In this document: positions 55,177-64,000 of the stretch, in pieces
Layout of the letters: each line of letters opens with the position of its first letter
Numbering within the stretch: the first letter of the stretch is position 1
DNA from: Cladophialophora immunda
Lineage: Eukaryota > Ascomycota > Eurotiomycetes > Chaetothyriales > Herpotrichiellaceae
Direction: 5' to 3'
DNA: 64,000 nucleotides
Assembly: GCF_000835495.1 (NCBI RefSeq)
Contig: NW_015622543.1
Coordinates: 2,896,806-2,960,805, forward strand
Made by a program: the position numbers and the translations under genes
Notes under the pieces: model-generated
What the model was told of the DNA's origin: nothing
The model's input: the letters and a program-made list of their open reading frames with translations, nothing else
Database searches by the model: none

Positions 55177-55578
55177 ATGGCTGGAACAATCTAGATCAAC
55201 AATACGTGAGCGACCTGTAGTTTTGTGCCCTCTATGAAGCAGAAGACCTTACCAGGCAAAGCCCCGAGCTTGGGGAAAAGTCGAGTGACTTTTGGCAGAT
55301 GCGACGAGGTTTGTGGACTCCACCAGCTGCAGATCCCGCGAGTGAAGGATGGGAGGCATAGACTAACAAGGCGGAACGGATGGAGATACAATAGATTAGA
55401 TAGACTATCAGCGAGGGATCTTTTCTGGTTCTTTCGCAGATGCAACTGAACCAAGCAGTGTTCTCCCACCCCCGCTCCGCTAGGAGGAGAGGGAAGGAAG
55501 CTACCGTTGCGATGCAACAGCTGTGACGAAGCTGACGCCGACGCCAGTGAAGCAGAGGGGGAGAAGCATATGGACACA

Positions 55579-55798
55579 AAAAGTGAGGACCTTAAGGTGA
55601 GGAAAGACTGAGGGCAGTTCATTGGACGAGGCTTGCAGCGATTGACCCCCACGCGCAGCTGGTTGGGCCAATGTCGCCATCGCCAGGCATTGCAGCGGCA
55701 GGTACCCGTCCACCCCCCATCGAAGTCAGCGAATCATCATCGACGTATTTGACAAGGCTGTATCCTTGGCGTCCGCCCATCTTAAGGTCCTCACTTTT
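55579..55798. repeat. 18-bp perfect inverted repeat, 184-bp spacer
   Basis: AAAAGTGAGGACCTTAAG at 55579-55596 is exactly complementary to 55781-55798. The left arm overlaps the palindrome ACCTTAAGGT (55589-55598), which resembles a Zap1-type zinc-response element lacking its central base. Both arms lie upstream of the zinc transporter. Confidence 0.75.
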
Positions 55799-55927
55799 GA
55801 TCGACTTATCCCCTTCGCGGTACTGTTTGGCTCCTGGAGAGGAAAGTGGGCAGTGTCCCGAATTGCTGCTCCTGTCCAGACTAGGCAGTCATTCTAATCT
55901 GTGCAGATATCATCGCCTTTTCCCTCA

Positions 55928-57178
55928 TCACAGCCCAAGAAGCGCACCTGCTTCGCCAAATCCACGTCTCCGGGATGCAGGACGTCCCCACCGAGGCACC
56001 GGCAGTAGGCCTTGATACACCAACCATGCTACCACACCCATCGTCGTCACTGTCGACGCCATCAACCCCAGATACACGTCTCGTTGTCGCTGCAGCCTCG
56101 CCAGCTGCAATTGTTTCTCGCGGTATCGTTCTCGACCTGTTCCACGCGTATTGCCGATCTCCGAGATCCCATGCAGAGATCCTATGGCAGGGATCGAGCT
56201 AATGCACCCCTCCAACACTGCCTGCAAGAGCTGCGGGAAGCTCCTTGAAGCAGGTACTCGCCATGGTAATGACAACTCGGCGGCAACAACCCCTGGCTTC
56301 CGCCCCAGAACCAAAGAGGTGTCGACCGGCGGACCAAACACTTCCGCAATCCGACTCTTCACCCATTTGTCTAGACTCGCATGTTTCGCCTGTAGAGACT
56401 CCCGCAGCCATCCATGCTCCAGCGCTGGCGTCTGCATCAGGGCCAGAAAGCCAATCGCCAGACAGTCGGCGCTGCTGGGCTGATCGCCAAAAAGCCAATT
56501 CTTCTCCCCCAGCATCTCACTCAGCGGCTCAAAGAAATCTTCGGTGACAGCATCCAATCGAAATCGGTTCTTTTGCTGGTGCCGGCCTAGTAGCCCCGTA
56601 ACTGTTTGCCTGGGTTTTCGGAGAGACTTTGGTATGTGCGCAGTCAACCCTGCATCCGCTCTCTTGTTCTCCTCCTCCTGTGCACTGTCCACGTCCAGAC
56701 TGCTTAGACCTAAGTGTTCCGATCTCTTCTTTGCTTGTGCGCGCCATTGATGAGGCACAGTCCAGCTATTTGGCCATGTCAAGATATCGCTGAGAGCTTG
56801 TCTCGTGCAATTCAGATAATTGTCACTGCTCACGTACAGGCTGAGGTCGAGGAGAGGTTGGCCGCGTGAAGTAATGAAGGCTGAAAAGGCTGCGCAGTCT
56901 GCTTGTTGCTGGGCATTGAGGTCTTTGTTAAGGTCTTGTTCGCCATTAGAGACATCCCGTAGATAGTCGACTATATTGCTGAAGCCAGCGACCCATGTCT
57001 CGCCATCGCGCAAGGCAGGAAGTTCTCCAAGGGGACTGACGCGTGCTTCACTCGAGGGAATCAGCACCCAGCGGTCAGATTGCAGGCATTGGCGCAGGTA
57101 GATGATCGCAGCTAGGCATTGGGCGTCGATAGAAGCAAGCTCGAATGCTGGGCCCCAGATATGCAGTTCAAACACCAT
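55928..57178 (-). CDS. sam37: Mitochondrial outer-membrane SAM complex subunit Sam37/metaxin
   Basis: Single exon, 416 residues from the ATG of MVFELHIWGP (the longer frame starts with TTG). The N-terminus FELHIWGPAFELASIDAQCL is the glutathione-transferase-like metaxin/Tom37 start. Further segments: LGELPALRDGETWVAGFSNI (GST N-like), a central LTWPNSWTVPHQWRAQAKKR, and a GST C-like EKNWLFGDQPSSADCLAIGF. A hydrophobic segment near the C-terminus (VYLGLMASTVTTMGVVAWLV) should anchor it in the outer membrane. Sam37 works with Sam50 and Sam35 in beta-barrel protein insertion. It is divergent from the CSA-like gene (541-bp shared promoter). Confidence 0.87.
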   Translation of the reverse strand: MVFELHIWGPAFELASIDAQCLAAIIYLRQCLQSDRWVLIPSSEARVSPLGELPALRDGETWVAGFSNIVDYLRDVSNGEQDLNKDLNAQQQADCAAFSAFITSRGQPLLDLSLYVSSDNYLNCTRQALSDILTWPNSWTVPHQWRAQAKKRSEHLGLSSLDVDSAQEEENKRADAGLTAHIPKSLRKPRQTVTGLLGRHQQKNRFRLDAVTEDFFEPLSEMLGEKNWLFGDQPSSADCLAIGFLALMQTPALEHGWLRESLQAKHASLDKWVKSRIAEVFGPPVDTSLVLGRKPGVVAAELSLPWRVPASRSFPQLLQAVLEGCISSIPAIGSLHGISEIGNTRGTGRERYREKQLQLARLQRQRDVYLGLMASTVTTMGVVAWLVYQGLLPVPRWGRPASRRRGFGEAGALLGL

Positions 57179-57719
57179 CTTCGAGCAACATTTTCTGCCG
57201 TGGTTCGAGGAAAAGGTCAACCGCGTAAATACTCCGACGGAATTGCAAACTGCGCCTTTGGGCTTAGTGGATACGGTGGGTTGATCGTGACACGAAGTAC
57301 AAAATGTTGCTACGGCTGAACTCGTACATTGTCGCAGGTGAGCTCGTTCTCGATCAGTCGCGCAATAAGGGTGACTCGCCCAGACAACACATTCTTACAA
57401 TGCAACTCAAACAAGTCACAAGGCCACCAGCTGTATAAAGTTGACTTAAAGGACAGCTCCTAGAACGGCAATACGTCAGACGACGAGGGAATGGCATCAT
57501 AGAGCAAGAAATGCGGGGAAATGCCTGTCAGACCAAAACATCCGCACATCCTGGTGCTTCTGGAGCCTTATTGCTTGGCCATCCCGCACTCACAATCCTC
57601 CCTCTTGATCATCACGTCCTGAGTGATCTCAACCCCAGGGTCAGCTCCAGTACATTCATCTATCGGCTCTACGTTATTGCTGTCGCGAGGAAGCACCGCC
57701 GTCCGCGTCTCGCTGATGC
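57179..57719. other. Divergent promoter region (Sam37 / CSA-like)
   Basis: 541 bp between divergent starts. No striking motif or gene was seen. Confidence 0.55.
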
Positions 57720-59282
57720 ATGAATCAACTCCGCTTGGGCCGGTGCCTCGGCACGGTCTCGTCGTCGTCCTTCAGGCGAAGTCATAACGAGAGCCTGATT
57801 CACAGCCTTGGTCATCGGAAAGACATCACTTTCGTGTGGGTGACGACAGAGCCAGGATCTCAGCAGGATGATGCCGGCCCAGGAAGCGGAGGAGGATTAC
57901 CTCCCTATATTGCCCACCAAGCCGGCGTAAATTGCCTTGCCATCGACGAGAATGAAGGCCGCTATCTCCTTTCAGGAGGGGCGGATTCTTCCATCCGGCT
58001 GTGGGATCTCGAGGAGCACGAATCGTCATCATCGGCGTTCGTCTCAGGGACTGCAATAACGAAATACACCCCTCAGGCAACACTGTCCAAAAGCACCCCC
58101 GACTCCCATACTCACGCTCTCACCTCAATCTCAATCTACCCATTCGACCCTTCCCCGTCCACCCTTCTCACAACGTCCTATGACAAAACGCTCAAAATCA
58201 CGTCGATAACCCCGTCCGCTCTTACGCCCGTCCACACCTTCTCCCTTGACTTTCTCCCCTACACGCACTGCCTCTCGCGGCTTCCGGATTCCTCGCCCTT
58301 GATCGCCGTCGGCACAGCCCACCCAGCCATCCGCCTTCTCGACCTCCGCTCAGGTCTCTCCACGCACTCTCTCGCCGGGCCCAACGGCGCCGTCTACAGC
58401 CTATCTTGGTCCCCCAAGCAGTCGCACATCCTCGCCTCCGGCTCCGCCGACGGGCGCGTGCTCTTCTACGACATCCGCCGGGCGAACGCCGCCTTTGCTT
58501 CCTTGGACCTCGACGACGCGGTCGGCGTGATCGGCGTATCTGCCACCACCGGGGCAGGAGCTCGTCGCGAGTTGTTAGACTTCAACGCCCTCGCGCATAA
58601 TGGTCCCGTGACTAGCGTGCAATGGTCGCCGATGGGCGACAAGATCATCACCACGGGCCACGACCAACGCATTCGCGTCTGGGACGCCGCTTCGGGCCGC
58701 AACGACCTGGTGCATTACGGCCCGCGGATCAGGAACGAGAGGCAAGGCGAACTGAGACCTTTGATCTCTCCACGGGGATATCACGGCGTGGGGAAGGAGA
58801 TGCTATGGTGGCCGAACGACGACGGCAGGGGCATGGTGTTCCAGCACCACCTGAGAGAGGGCAATTTGGTCAGGATTCTCAAGACGGAAGGGATCAGGGT
58901 GTCCGACGCGCAGCGCGCCAGCGCGAAGAGGGGCAGCAGAAAAGGCGGCCCGGGTGGTACGGCTGGGGGCGGCAGCGGAAGCAACGTCGCGAGACTGACT
59001 AGTGGAGGACGAATCAACGCGATGGTCTGGCGGGTTAACGCTCCCGTGGGGGAGGGAGTGGAGATGTACACGGCCCATGGGGACGGGAGGATCTGCTCAT
59101 GGATGCCTCCTCAGACAGACGAGGACGAGGCTGAAGGAGAACAAGGATCTACCAGGGCTGAGCCGAGCAATGGCAAGGCTGCTCTGGTCCTGGACGAGGC
59201 CGACCAAAGGAAGAAACGCAAGCGAGATCTCGTGGAGGATTTGATATCAGGCTTGACAAAGAAGCCCATCACCTTCTCCTAG
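57720..59282 (+). CDS. ckn1: WD40 protein of the CSA/ERCC8 family (S. pombe Ckn1, yeast Rad28)
   Basis: Single exon, 520 residues. The N-terminus MNQLRLGRCLGTVSSSSFRR matches the helical start of CSA. WD40 blades are visible: AHQAGVNCLAIDENEGRYLL to GGADSSIRLWDL, LLTTSYDKTLKI, VGTAHPAIRLLDLRSG, ILASGSADGRVLFYDIRR, HNGPVTSVQWSPMGDK to DQRIRVWDA, and VEMYTAHGDGRICSWMP. A Gly/Ser/Lys-rich insert (about 395-430) interrupts the last blades. The C-terminus ends in a basic motif (RKKRKRDLVEDLISGLTKKP), a probable nuclear signal. CSA proteins are substrate receptors of a Cul4-Ddb1 ligase in transcription-coupled repair. Yeast Rad28 has a weak phenotype, so the role here is by homology. Confidence 0.88.
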   Translation: MNQLRLGRCLGTVSSSSFRRSHNESLIHSLGHRKDITFVWVTTEPGSQQDDAGPGSGGGLPPYIAHQAGVNCLAIDENEGRYLLSGGADSSIRLWDLEEHESSSSAFVSGTAITKYTPQATLSKSTPDSHTHALTSISIYPFDPSPSTLLTTSYDKTLKITSITPSALTPVHTFSLDFLPYTHCLSRLPDSSPLIAVGTAHPAIRLLDLRSGLSTHSLAGPNGAVYSLSWSPKQSHILASGSADGRVLFYDIRRANAAFASLDLDDAVGVIGVSATTGAGARRELLDFNALAHNGPVTSVQWSPMGDKIITTGHDQRIRVWDAASGRNDLVHYGPRIRNERQGELRPLISPRGYHGVGKEMLWWPNDDGRGMVFQHHLREGNLVRILKTEGIRVSDAQRASAKRGSRKGGPGGTAGGGSGSNVARLTSGGRINAMVWRVNAPVGEGVEMYTAHGDGRICSWMPPQTDEDEAEGEQGSTRAEPSNGKAALVLDEADQRKKRKRDLVEDLISGLTKKPITFS

Positions 59283-59841
59283 CTCGGGGAAGGTAAAGTA
59301 CTAGAGCCCGCGCAAGGGATGCGCCGGAACCAACAAAGCTCGACCAAAAAAATCATATTCCTGACCCGTGCTTTCTAAGTGTACAGCTGATTTCTCTGGG
59401 GTTGGCTGACTGCGGCAGTCTGGTTTCCGCCGGCCAGGTTGGAAAAGAGCAATACAACATCCTTGAACACCTATGTACCATATATTTCGCCTACGTTCCC
59501 AATGTCATGATATCGTTATACTGTACAATTTTGCGGTTTCGGTCTTTCTTCGTGCAACAACATAAGCTGTGCAAACCTAACTGAACGCTGCCTTCCTGTG
59601 GCCATCTTGATGCCCGAGAGCGAGCCGGACGCCAGGAAGCAATACATCAAACGGCACGGTAACTTCGTAGACTCTGTAGTGTCATTCGTTCATCATTATC
59701 GCCTCGGGTGGCTGATCAACAAGTCGAAACATTTTGCTTTTCTTTGAGGGTATCTTCTACCCAACTCTTTTTCAAGCAAGCCTGATTTTCAGGTATACGA
59801 ATGACGGCGATTCGCAAGCGACATCCCTCGATGGACTTTCA
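59283..59841. other. Convergent 3' intergenic region
   Basis: 559 bp between the CSA-like stop and the stop of the next minus-strand gene. It is AT-richer than the genes. No gene is supported. Confidence 0.55.
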
Positions 59842-61572
59842 CTATCGCTTCGGAACAGCGAAGTCATCCTTCGTCGCAATTTTGAACTTTGTATTAATCC
59901 CGGCGACTATATCTGCCGCGGTTATGTGCCCCGTATTGAGTAAATGCTCTCTTCTCTGTCCTGTGGCCGCCGGCGCCATCGTGCTTCCATAGGTGTGAAG
60001 GGGACCAGGAGGTGGTGGAAGTTCCGGTCCCACAACATATGACGCCATCGAACCTACTCCATAGGGGCTATAGGCCATGCTCGGGGACAAAATCTGTTGT
60101 TCATAAGTATGCGTTGACGAAACTGCTGATACGGGAGTCGCCGCAAAGTTGCTGCTGCGGCCTGGCCAGCTCTGGGTCATTTCTACTCTATAGAAGCCTG
60201 GCATGCCCGCATTCTGCGGATAGAATGGTATGGGTCTCGGTGCTGGCAGCTGGCGAGGCGCCAAGTGTGGTGGTCCTCCTCTTTGTTGTTGTTGAGACAC
60301 TTGAGCTTGGCCTGGAGCCAATGAATCCGTCTGAGGTTGCTGGTGCATATTCACTGATGGACTCTGCGTTGAGTTCTTGCGGAAAGGCTGAGATTGCGAC
60401 TGGTTCGTCAAAGGCTTATCTGAAAAGAGCGGAGGTATCGCAGACGCTTCTTGGAATTTGTTGGTTGTTAACGTAGAGCTTGAGGGCTTTGCAGCGCTCT
60501 CAGGATGAGACACGGGTGATGCTGCGACCGTGCTGACGGTATTTGTGGACATCGCTCCGTCATGTTTCAGCGGTTCTTTCAACCCTGCATTTTCCGTTGC
60601 CTTTTCAAGGAACTCGACAATTGGCGAGGAGAAAGGAGATTCAAAGAACGAGTCATTGTCTTTCGATGGACGTGGCTCACTGGTATTTTCAGCTGGTTTT
60701 ATTGAGTCTTCTGTCGCTGACGTTGAGGGGGACTCAGCCGCTGGAGTTTGTGCGTCCAACATATTCGAGGTCGCGGGTTCCAGTGTTGGTATGGCCGACG
60801 GAGATCGTGCAAGGGGGGGTGTTGAGCTGCTCTCGGGAGAGGCTTGTGGTATTTTCCTGTGATCGACTTGAGGACTAAGCTCATTCGCCGATTGAGTAGC
60901 TGAAGACTGCAACATTCGATATTCCTGCTGTTTGCGAGCCCATCGCTCCCGAATACCTAGCTTCTCATTTTCCGCTCTTTTCCTGGCGATCAACTGCGCT
61001 ATCAAGTTCGGATGTGTCGCTAACACGAGCTTTTCCCCTGGTCTGAGCGGAGGCTCCTCGGCTGGAGTAGACGTCGAAATGTGTAGATGCGGCGTTTGCA
61101 GAGAGAGAGAACTGGATACCGCAACAGCACCTGTGGCTTCTGCGAGGGCTTGGGGAAGAGTATTAGACTGCTTTGTAGCCCTTGACGTCGCCTTCGAAGA
61201 TGGTGGTCGGTGGTCGGATCGAGAATCATGTTGAGACTCTGAGAAAGAGCGTTTCAGAGGATTGGCCTTGTTAGTAGGGTATTGGCCTGCACGAGGAGTG
61301 GTAGAGAACGACGAGGGAGAGTGCAAGGCGGATTGGGAATTCGGCCTGGGTTGCGACAGCGTTTTCGCAGGGGTGGGTTTGGTCGACACCTGGGGTGTCG
61401 ATGTAGATTTCGACGAAGGGTGATAGGAGGTCCCCGTGCCTGTCGCCATCGTCGCAGCAAGTGAGCGTGACAGGGTAGAGAAATGATGTAGCGAGGCGGG
61501 GATCTCAAAAGACACTGGACTCTTGGAGACTGAGGATGGCGGTGGTGAGGGCCTGCCCTTGCGACGCGTCAT
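59842..61572 (-). CDS. Low-complexity protein of unknown function
   Basis: Single exon, 576 residues, ATG-initiated (MTRRKGRPSPPPSSVSKSP). Most of it is Ser/Pro/Thr/Gln-rich and probably disordered. One short ordered block stands out at about residues 185-225 (PGEKLVLATHPNLIAQLIAR, then KRAENEKLGIRERWARKQQE), which looks like a single amphipathic helix. A second, at the C-terminus (TGHITAADIVAGINTKFKIA), may be a short binding motif. A Pro/Gly/Tyr/Met-rich region lies between. It has no catalytic domain, membrane segment or signal peptide. The length of the uninterrupted frame supports a real gene; a nuclear or RNA-associated role is only a guess from composition. Confidence 0.75.
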   Translation of the reverse strand: MTRRKGRPSPPPSSVSKSPVSFEIPASLHHFSTLSRSLAATMATGTGTSYHPSSKSTSTPQVSTKPTPAKTLSQPRPNSQSALHSPSSFSTTPRAGQYPTNKANPLKRSFSESQHDSRSDHRPPSSKATSRATKQSNTLPQALAEATGAVAVSSSLSLQTPHLHISTSTPAEEPPLRPGEKLVLATHPNLIAQLIARKRAENEKLGIRERWARKQQEYRMLQSSATQSANELSPQVDHRKIPQASPESSSTPPLARSPSAIPTLEPATSNMLDAQTPAAESPSTSATEDSIKPAENTSEPRPSKDNDSFFESPFSSPIVEFLEKATENAGLKEPLKHDGAMSTNTVSTVAASPVSHPESAAKPSSSTLTTNKFQEASAIPPLFSDKPLTNQSQSQPFRKNSTQSPSVNMHQQPQTDSLAPGQAQVSQQQQRGGPPHLAPRQLPAPRPIPFYPQNAGMPGFYRVEMTQSWPGRSSNFAATPVSAVSSTHTYEQQILSPSMAYSPYGVGSMASYVVGPELPPPPGPLHTYGSTMAPAATGQRREHLLNTGHITAADIVAGINTKFKIATKDDFAVPKR

Positions 61573-62855
61573 CCTGATCGTGGGAAAGCGTTGTTAAGCA
61601 TCTTCTATAGAAGAAGGAGAGGTGTACAATATAACTCCTGTGATTGAAGGACATCGTTGATGCAGGTTGGCTGGCGCGAGGCGGTGGAAGCGCTCAGGTG
61701 GTGATTGGTAAGTGGTCAAACAGTTATAGAGGGCGCCGCTGACGAAATGCCAATCTCCATCTCGTTGACGGTGAGCTGGTGCTGCGATCCTCCACAACCA
61801 CGCATCCTCACCCCAGAGACCGATTACAGCTCGTCGCAATGTCTATCTATCCAAGGACTGTTGTTCCTGGCTTTACATGAAAGCTACTACTATTTCACCC
61901 TAATCACGCTACGGCAAGTCCACTTGCCCCAGCTCTCGCTCGCTTCGCACCCAACACACCGACTGTTGTTCTTGACCAAAGCTCCTCCACGCGGCATGAA
62001 CTGAAGTGACTTTCCATACTGTTGTGGAGAAAGCGTCACAGCCAGGACGACGTCGACAACCCTTCTGCCAGTCCCCTAAGTCCTATTTCAAGTAAGCCTC
62101 TTTGAGCAGAGCCAAAAACCTTACGCCTCATTCGGGAATCGACGCATTGGCGCGTTGAAGCTTCTGGCTTGACTGATCGTCCCATCCTTGCCCTGTCTCA
62201 GGATAATGGGTTGTTACACTCGACGAGTCGGCTATCCTTACTCGATGGTCAGGAGAGTCACCGCACCACTGGCACTTGAACCCCCTCAATGCCAACGTTT
62301 AAGGACAAGTTCCTGTCGCCTGATAAGAACAAATACGAGCCATACATCGGTCCATGGGAAGTCTTTAGGCCCTTTTGAGCGTGGAGTTAGCCGAGGATAT
62401 TGGTCCCCAAACCATCGTCAAGCCTGAGCTTCCTGCATCACAACCCCAGCCCAATATCTAGGTTCCCAATCACCTTCTCAGATATGCGGAATCCATTGCT
62501 GACCCCAGATTCCTCAATCCCATCTGGTCCGCAGAGTGGGTATTTGAGGGGAAGCGGGGATTTGCAGAGCGTGACCAGCACCAAATCAAACGACTCCCCC
62601 TTTCGCGGTTCCGCTTCGACCATTGAGGAGGGATGGGCCCAAGTACTAGGATGTGGTCTCTGCATGCTTACAGCATGCGAGCAAAGGAGGAGAAGCTGCT
62701 ACATCCATTTCACCGGGTCTCAAGCGCCTTGGGACGGCGGGGCTTTGCATATATAAGGATCGCAACAACATTCGAGCACTGAATCTACCTGGTTGCCGTC
62801 ACCCCAGTTCATCTGCCTATCCGTTCCCACCTATCTACAGTCATACGTAATCAAA
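61573..62855. other. Divergent intergenic region (1.3 kb)
   Basis: Between the unknown low-complexity protein (minus) and the flavin monooxygenase (plus). It contains a TATA box at 62750-62756. No gene is supported. Confidence 0.6.
62750..62756 (+). promoter_or_regulatory. TATA box TATATAA
   Basis: TATATAA lies 100 bp upstream of the monooxygenase ATG at 62856, a good core-promoter position and unusual among the mostly TATA-less housekeeping genes of this window. Confidence 0.55.
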
Positions 62856-64000
62856 ATGGGAGACCCATCCGAGCCCAAGGAACTGCCTGAACGCATCTTG
62901 AAGAGAGATCTCTATGAATTCGGCCGGCGACGCAGAACCGACGGGCCCTATTCGGACAACCTTGACGTCGATGTATTGATCATTGGTGCAGGTTTCGGGG
63001 GTACGTATCTCCTGTATGAGATGCGTAAGGCAGGCTTCAAGACCGTTCTGTATGAAGCAGGTACCTCGTTTGGAGGTACGTGGAGATGGAACGTTTACCC
63101 AGGTAAGAGCCTTTGGGTCTCAACAGCATATCAACGACTCCGTTGACCTGTCCTAAGGTGCCCGGGTCGATTCCGAGGTTCCCATCTACCAACTAGCCAT
63201 CCCAGAGGTATACAAGACCTGGACCTGGACGACCAACTACCCAGATTGGAATGAGCTTCAAGCGTATTTTGACCACGTGGACAAGGTCTGCGAACTGAGC
63301 AAAGACTGCGCCTTCGAAAGTGTTGTCACGAATGCAGAGTTTGACACAGACTCTGGGAAATGGAGCATCAAGACTGCCGATGGCCGCAACGCCAAATGCA
63401 GATTCTTGATCATTGCCGCCGGGTTCGCAGCCAAGAGATATATTCCCGACTATCCCAGCATGGAAAAATTTAAGGGGATTATGCACCACTCCTCATTCTG
63501 GCCCCCTGAAGGCGTTGACGCTCGCGGCAAGAAAGTTGCTGTTATCGGCACCGGTGCTTCTGGAGTTCAGATTATCCAAGAATGGGGACCTCAAGTCGAA
63601 AAATTGACCGTCTTCCAGAGGACACCTAACCTGGCATTGCCCATGGGCAAACGCGACATGACTAAAGAGGAGCAAGAAGCTTTATATCCGGCTTACGACG
63701 ACCTCCTTCGCATGCGCGAGAAGAACTTTGCAGGTTTTACGTACGAGTTTGAGGAGCGCAACACCTTCGAAGACAGCCCCGAAGAGCGTGAGGCCGTCTA
63801 TGAAAAAATGTGGAAGAGGGCAGGCTTCGGTCTGTGGCTAGGCTCCCACAAGGACTACCTCTTTGACTTGAAGGCGAACCGCTGCGTCTACGACTTCTGG
63901 CGTAAGAAGCAGGAGACCCGCATCAAGAACCCTGAGAAACGCGCTCTCCTCTGCCCCGTGGAACCCCCACACCCATTCGGCGTCAAGCGACCTTGCCTCG
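62856..64000 (+). CDS. Baeyer-Villiger-type flavin monooxygenase (5' part, cut by window end)
   Basis: Exon 1 is 62856-63102. Exon 2 runs from 63158 beyond the window end. GTAAGA donor and CTAAG acceptor join YPG to ARVDSEVP in phase. The FAD-binding Rossmann motif GAGFGG (about residue 48) is followed by FGGTWRWNVYPGARVD. The Baeyer-Villiger fingerprint FxGxxxHxxxWP is complete (FKGIMHHSSFWP), and the NADP-binding motif GTGASG follows. About 360 residues are visible; family members are usually 550-650 aa, so roughly 40 percent is missing. Such enzymes insert oxygen next to carbonyls in ketone degradation or secondary metabolism, and the substrate cannot be told. An inducible TATA promoter fits an accessory role. 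Confidence 0.9.

Larger units (their letters stand above)
55080..55927. other. Zinc transporter promoter / Sam37 3' flank
   Basis: 848 bp containing the tandem CAAGGT motifs, an ACCTTAAGGT palindrome and an 18-bp inverted repeat with 184-bp spacing (each listed separately). Minus-strand frames here (up to 153 codons) have no recognisable domain. Confidence 0.6.

Noticed and set aside
1..64000. tRNA, rRNA or snRNA genes
   Set aside because: Scanning by eye for GGTTCRANNCC-type B boxes with a matching upstream A box on both strands found none. This is not a covariance-model search, so a divergent or intron-containing tRNA could be missed.
1..64000. Complete transposable elements or a viral insertion
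   Set aside because: No reverse transcriptase, integrase, transposase or helicase motif and no long terminal or terminal inverted repeats were seen. The only long inverted repeat (55579/55781) has 18-bp arms and a short non-coding spacer.

Overview
The window is nuclear DNA of a filamentous ascomycete (Pezizomycotina). Genes carry short introns (about 46-120 nt) with GTRNGT-type donors and CTRAC-like branch points. The gene set is typically fungal: Set9, a Csx2-type ArfGAP, an Rco1 PHD protein, an ascomycete Sam37, a fungal ZIP zinc transporter and a Baeyer-Villiger-type monooxygenase. The repertoire fits Eurotiomycetes (perhaps Chaetothyriales-like), but the sequence alone does not settle the class. 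Exon borders were worked out by hand from splice signals and reading phase; no transcript evidence was available.

Layout. 1-12 kb: three minus-strand nuclear genes in tandem, namely Rco1-like (Rpd3S histone deacetylase), Ebp1/Cdb4-like M24 pseudopeptidase and Snf5 (SWI/SNF). 13-19 kb: an endonuclease/exonuclease/phosphatase protein, mitochondrial ribosomal mL46, and an SDR protein with a degenerate active site. 19-27 kb: Set9 (H4K20 methyltransferase), mitochondrial uL14m, Rpb9, Ess1/Pin1 and a conserved-looking unknown. 27-31.4 kb: gene-poor. 31.4-34 kb: UPF0303/DUF967 protein, Atg10 and a U1A/U2B''-type RRM protein, tightly packed. 36.2-39.6 kb: BAR-PH-ArfGAP protein (Csx2). 39.6-46.4 kb: the second and largest gene-poor interval, with only weak coding-like fragments. 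46.4-49.5 kb: RRM-YTH protein (m6A-reader type) convergent with a tautomerase. 50-53 kb: arsenite methyltransferase head-to-head with a bZIP factor. 53.9-61.6 kb: ZIP zinc transporter, Sam37/metaxin, CSA/Ckn1 WD40 protein and an unknown low-complexity protein. 62.9 kb to the end: 5' part of a Baeyer-Villiger-type flavin monooxygenase, cut by the window edge.

Most genes are housekeeping (chromatin, transcription, mitochondrial translation and import, autophagy, repair) with no operon-like logic. Three places suggest a local functional unit. The arsM/bZIP pair shares a promoter with a perfect dyad. The zinc transporter has two tandem CAAGGT motifs about 90 bp upstream and a larger inverted repeat further up. 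Atg10 and the UPF0303 gene share a 282-bp divergent promoter. The most unusual coding features are the SDR with all key motifs altered, the Rpb9 intron that stays open and encodes a CxxC-x5-CxxC tail, and the RRM-YTH protein whose YTH domain is split by inserts.
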